In this document: positions 60,965 through 64,000 of the stretch, in pieces
How the letters are laid out: every line of letters begins with the position of its first letter
How positions within the stretch are numbered: position 1 is the stretch's first letter
NCBI GenBank assembly: GCA_030762895.1
Contig: CM061064.1
Span: 135,701,847-135,765,846, forward strand
Length of the DNA stretch: 64,000 bases
Reading direction: 5' to 3'
Source: Sophora flavescens
Taxonomy: Eukaryota > Streptophyta > Magnoliopsida > Fabales > Fabaceae
The notes under the pieces: generated by a model
Database searches by the model: none
What the model was told of the DNA's origin: nothing
What the model saw: the letters and a program-made list of their open reading frames with translations, nothing else
Translations under genes and position numbers: made by a program

Positions 60965-61122
60965 AGCCATCCTCTCGCTCAAGATCTAAATTACAACAAT
61001 AAAATAAAACAAGCACCACAACAAAAGGAAAGGGGATAAAAAAACTATTGAACGTCATATGTGGAAAGGGTTTAGCAACATTTAATTCTATAACAGCATA
61101 AACATACTGAACATCCATCTCC

Positions 61123-61126
<4 letters not shown>

Positions 61127-61165
<39 letters not shown>
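61127..61165. repeat. (AT)n microsatellite in the T2 5' LTR
   Basis: A 39-bp tract, the counterpart of 50577-50664. Confidence 0.93.
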
Positions 61166-61166
<1 letters not shown>

Positions 61167-62006
61167 CCACAATCATCCTCGAAAACATCTATTATTTTCC
61201 TCTAGCCTCAATCATGATGCAATGCAATGCTGTATGTAACACCAGGTTCAGCCACATATCCAGATATCCACCACCGCACGTCTCCAGAGTCCCCGACGCA
61301 CATCCTCGTCTGCGGAGGGAGGATGCCCGTGCAAAGCAATGGCACTATAGTTTCACAATACACATCGGTGCACATCCTGATCCCTCGGCCTGGTTGCTCA
61401 TGCAATGCATGAACTATAGCTGCGACTATAATAAAATAATCTCTGGTACGGTCCTGCCGATAGTTTGAACCCCGAGAATTCACCCTTCGAGGAATCAAAC
61501 TCCACAGACCATGTTTTAGGTCAACCATATGATAATATCACAGACCATGTTTTGGGTCGCCCCTAGTGCCTTAACCTCTCATCACTATCTCATAAATAAC
61601 CTCAACAATAATCTCATCTCACCAGTCTCATCACCATTTCACAATAATCATCTAGACTAGGCACACTAACACATGTAGTTTGAATCCGCCACATACATCA
61701 CCATGACTCATCATGTCTTATCACTATTCAATCTCTAAGCATAATCATTACCATCATACCAACATGTCATCATTACCATCATTTCCAAATAAAATAATAG
61801 AAATATATACATTCATAGCACATTTAATCGAACAACTCATTATATAATCAGCCAAATACCAATAACAGTCAAACCAGTCCAATCAATCAAAGCAGTCCAA
61901 AACAGTCAACATCAATAATAAAATATTATATTTTATATGTAACGACGATAAACGTACAATTTCAATATCATCATCGATACCACTAAGTAGTCTCCAATGT
62001 GATATT

Positions 62007-63410
62007 TGTTGGGAATTTGCGTATAAAACAAAGTAAAACGCAGCGGAAAAATTCCCATCGAAGGATCCTTGCGAATGGTCATGATTCATGATTAGAAGGT
62101 TTACCTCTTGAAGCGATGGCTGTTGATCAGAATTCGTCTATCACGAACACCGCACGAACGATGTCTCTAGAGGTATCCACACGAGCGGATTCTGTGAGCG
62201 TCCAACGTCACGAACCGAAGCGTCTTTGTCTCACAGTGCTAGCTTCAAAACCGAGACTTGCTGTTCACACTTACTCTCTATGTGCGGCTAGGTAATCAAA
62301 AAACCGTGTGTGCACAACAACTTAAGTGGTCTACTTATAGTAGCACCTCCTTAAGTGAGTTAGTGAGAAGCATTTGACCTAAGCCCATCTACTATGCGCT
62401 AGGCCCAATAGGAAAGTCCAACTTTCTTTTAATGCTTCTTTTAATCCGCTCTTATGTGTGTGACCCTATAGGTTCCCAAAACGTTAGTAGTAATATTAAA
62501 TCCCATTTAATATTACAAACAGTGAGCGGTATCTAGTAATACATCATTGCTACCTAAGTAGTGAGAAAGTCAGTGATTTGACGAAACCTTTCTGTGACAA
62601 ATATTCATGTGCATTATTATCCCTTTGTCCATATATCTATATTGAACACAAGGCATAGAATGTGTCACCCTTGTATGGTTCAATATCACGTTCCCTGATA
62701 CCCGAGTAGACTTAACAACAATTAAGGTCAATATCTCATATTGACTCATTTCAGCACGGCCATGCATTTTACAGTCTCACTCTATCAGGGGGCCCACAGA
62801 TATTACTCCTGTTATGTAGGAGGGACAAATTCCATCTAGGTCACTCACATCCCTCTACATGGCTCGTGGTATGCCCAATGACCGTCTTTATAATCATCCT
62901 ATTACAGATGATGTTTGACGATATTAAAGCACACGACTCCTCATGTAGGGATCGTAGTGATTTCAGGTCGAAGGATTGTATGCACCATTGTCACTATGAG
63001 AACTACTTATGACACTCACATAACGCTCCATGTAGTGTTCTCATGGTGGGTCAATCCAGTACATCATTACTCTAATGTGTACCTATGTGTTGACTCGATA
63101 TCTCATATCCATGACCCGTGAGATATGGCCATCAGTCTGCACACATAATAGTCTCAATGTATTATTATTATCCTTATTAATAAAATACTTGACTACGGAT
63201 ATTTAAGAATAGGATTTCATTGTTCAATAGTGTCTCACGATCAAGTCATATACTTGATATTCTATTAAACTGAAATTTCTATTCTAAGGACTTTATTATG
63301 TTTAAACAAGTAACACAATAAACTGGAATGCCTCATATCATATATATATAATGGCAAGATACAAATGTAAGTCTAAATAAATACATTGGCCTCTAGGGCT
63401 TACACCAACA
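62007..63410 (-). repeat. C4 3' LTR, 1404 bp
   Basis: On minus TGTTGGTGTAAGCCC...AATTCCCAACA. TG/CA ends are intact. No gene; short ORFs at 62570 and 62915 have no support. Confidence 0.9.
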
Positions 63411-63420
63411 ATCTCCCACT
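63411..63420 (-). other. C4 polypurine tract
   Basis: On minus AGTGGGAGAT directly before the LTR TG, the usual copia plus-strand primer. Confidence 0.88.
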
Positions 63421-63424
63421 AGCA

Positions 63425-64000
63425 CTAGAGCCAATCAGGCATAAATCTAATGCCTATCGATCTAGTGTGACCTTCATGCTTCTGTTGAGCAAGAGGTTTC
63501 GTAAGTGGGTCAGCAACGTTATCAAGCGTTGGTACTCTGCATATTTTCACATCTCCTCTATCGATAATCTCTCGAATGAGATGGAAGTGCCTAAGTATAT
63601 GTTTGGATCGCTGATGAGATCTAGGTTCCTTAGCTTGTGCAATGGCCCCATTGTTATCACAATAGAGATCAATGGGGTCCACAATACTAGGAACTGTACC
63701 AAGCTCGATAATGAACTTCCCGATCCAAACAGCCTCCTTTCTTTGCATTGGAGGCGGCAATATACTCAGCCTCTGTAGTAGAATTGGCAATCGTCTCCTG
63801 CTTTGAACTCTTCCAGCTCACAACCCCCGCCATTCAGGCAGAACACATAACCAGATTGCGATCTGGAATCATCCTTATCGGTCTGGAAGCTAGCATCGGT
63901 GTAACCTATTACAACAAGCTCTTCCTCGCCTCCATATACCAAGAACGAATCCTTAGTTCTTCTCAAGTACTTAAGGATGTTCTTGACAACGGACCAGATG
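63425..64000 (-). pseudogene. pol: C4 pol: RNase H, 3' end
   Basis: Minus-strand reading enters at the window edge with VVIGYTDASFQTDKDDSRSQ and SGYVFCLNGGG. A frameshift near 63800 breaks it. 63425-63790 continues with KEAVWIGKFI, LYCDNNGAIAQAKEPRSHQ, HILRHFHLIREII and ADPLTKPLAQ, ending in a stop. RNase H removes RNA from the hybrid during reverse transcription; this copy is inactive as it stands. Confidence 0.92.

Larger units (their letters stand above)
59475..60965 (-). mobile_element. S5: solo LTR, Athila-like, related to A2, 1491 bp
   Basis: On plus TGTTGTGACG...GGCTTATCA, TSD gccat at 59470-59474 and 60966-60970. The last 60 bp match the A2 LTR end (CATAAAACTAGATAAGCC), which sets the family and orientation. 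It has a TATA-like CTATTTAAAGG on minus (60307-60317), a mixed palindrome array upstream of it and a perfect terminal hairpin (60946-60964). No gene; the 119-codon plus ORF at 60373 follows the array. Confidence 0.92.
58515..62006 (-). repeat. T2 5' LTR, with S5 inside, cut by C4
   Basis: Two parts, 58515-59474 and 60966-62006, match 49449-51450. The U3 end, with promoter and dyad array, is missing because C4 starts at 62007. It contains a 250-bp-range segment (61370-61470) not seen in the other copy. Confidence 0.9.
62007..64000 (-). mobile_element. C4: Tork-like Ty1/copia element, 3' end only
   Basis: 3' LTR (62007-63410), purine tract and the RNase H end of pol on minus; the rest lies beyond the window. 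The pol motifs match the copia clade with DNNGAIAQAKEPRSHQ, which I place near Tork. It interrupts the T2 5' LTR after GTGATATT. Confidence 0.88.

Overview
The window is plant nuclear DNA made almost entirely of nested LTR retrotransposons. The evidence is Ty1/copia and Ty3/gypsy gag-pol remnants, primer-binding sites (PBS) matching initiator tRNA-Met or tRNA-Asp, TG...CA LTR ends, 5-bp target-site duplications (TSDs) and (AT)n microsatellites. Lineage calls (SIRE-like, Tork-like, Tekay-like, Athila-like) rest on motifs recognised by eye. An angiosperm, probably a eudicot, is well supported. A legume is a guess. I found no host protein gene, tRNA, rRNA or CRISPR array.

Elements are named as follows. 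C1 (1-12387, +) is a SIRE-like copia element whose 5' LTR is cut by the window edge; its RNase H is split by solo LTR S1 (5164-9606, TSD tagca). C1 sits in the 3' LTR of C2, a SIRE-like copia on the minus strand (LTR part 12388-14176, internal 14177-18357, LTR parts 18358-18519 and 28197-29270). The other LTR of C2 was split by A1 (18520-28196, -), an Athila-like gypsy element carrying gag only; its gag is split by solo LTR S2 (22889-26551, TSD gtgag). About 456 bp of AT-rich DNA (29271-29726) follows.

T1 (29727-40680 and beyond, -) is a Tekay-like gypsy element with LTRs of about 3.9 kb around a 1.9-kb gag-only interior. Solo LTR S3 (33121-35071, TSD tttca) lies in one T1 LTR. C3, a SIRE-like copia (+, from 40681), lies in the other. 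The C3 LTR is split by A2 (41256-48050, -, TSD catta), a young Athila-like gag-protease element with near-identical 1.3-kb LTRs. C3 gag is cut at 49449 by T2 (-), a Tekay-like element with gag, protease, RT, RNase H, integrase and a chromodomain-like tail (49449-62006). T2 carries solo LTR S4 (55827-57010, TSD ctagg) in its protease, solo LTR S5 (59475-60965, TSD gccat) in its 5' LTR, and C4, a Tork-like copia (-, from 62007). The nest is up to four insertions deep.

All gag/pol genes are broken by stops, frameshifts or insertions. The long ORFs that remain open are unusual because they lie inside LTRs: a 168-aa acidic protein in S1 (8771-9277) and a 200-aa proline-rich protein in both LTRs of T2 (49808-50410 and 58872-59474). 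They share strand sense and distance from the LTR 3' end and have a faint common motif. Other structure not explained by standard annotation includes family-specific palindrome arrays just upstream of LTR TATA boxes, and a hairpin at the U3 end of the Athila-like LTRs whose arms differ in sequence but keep their pairing.
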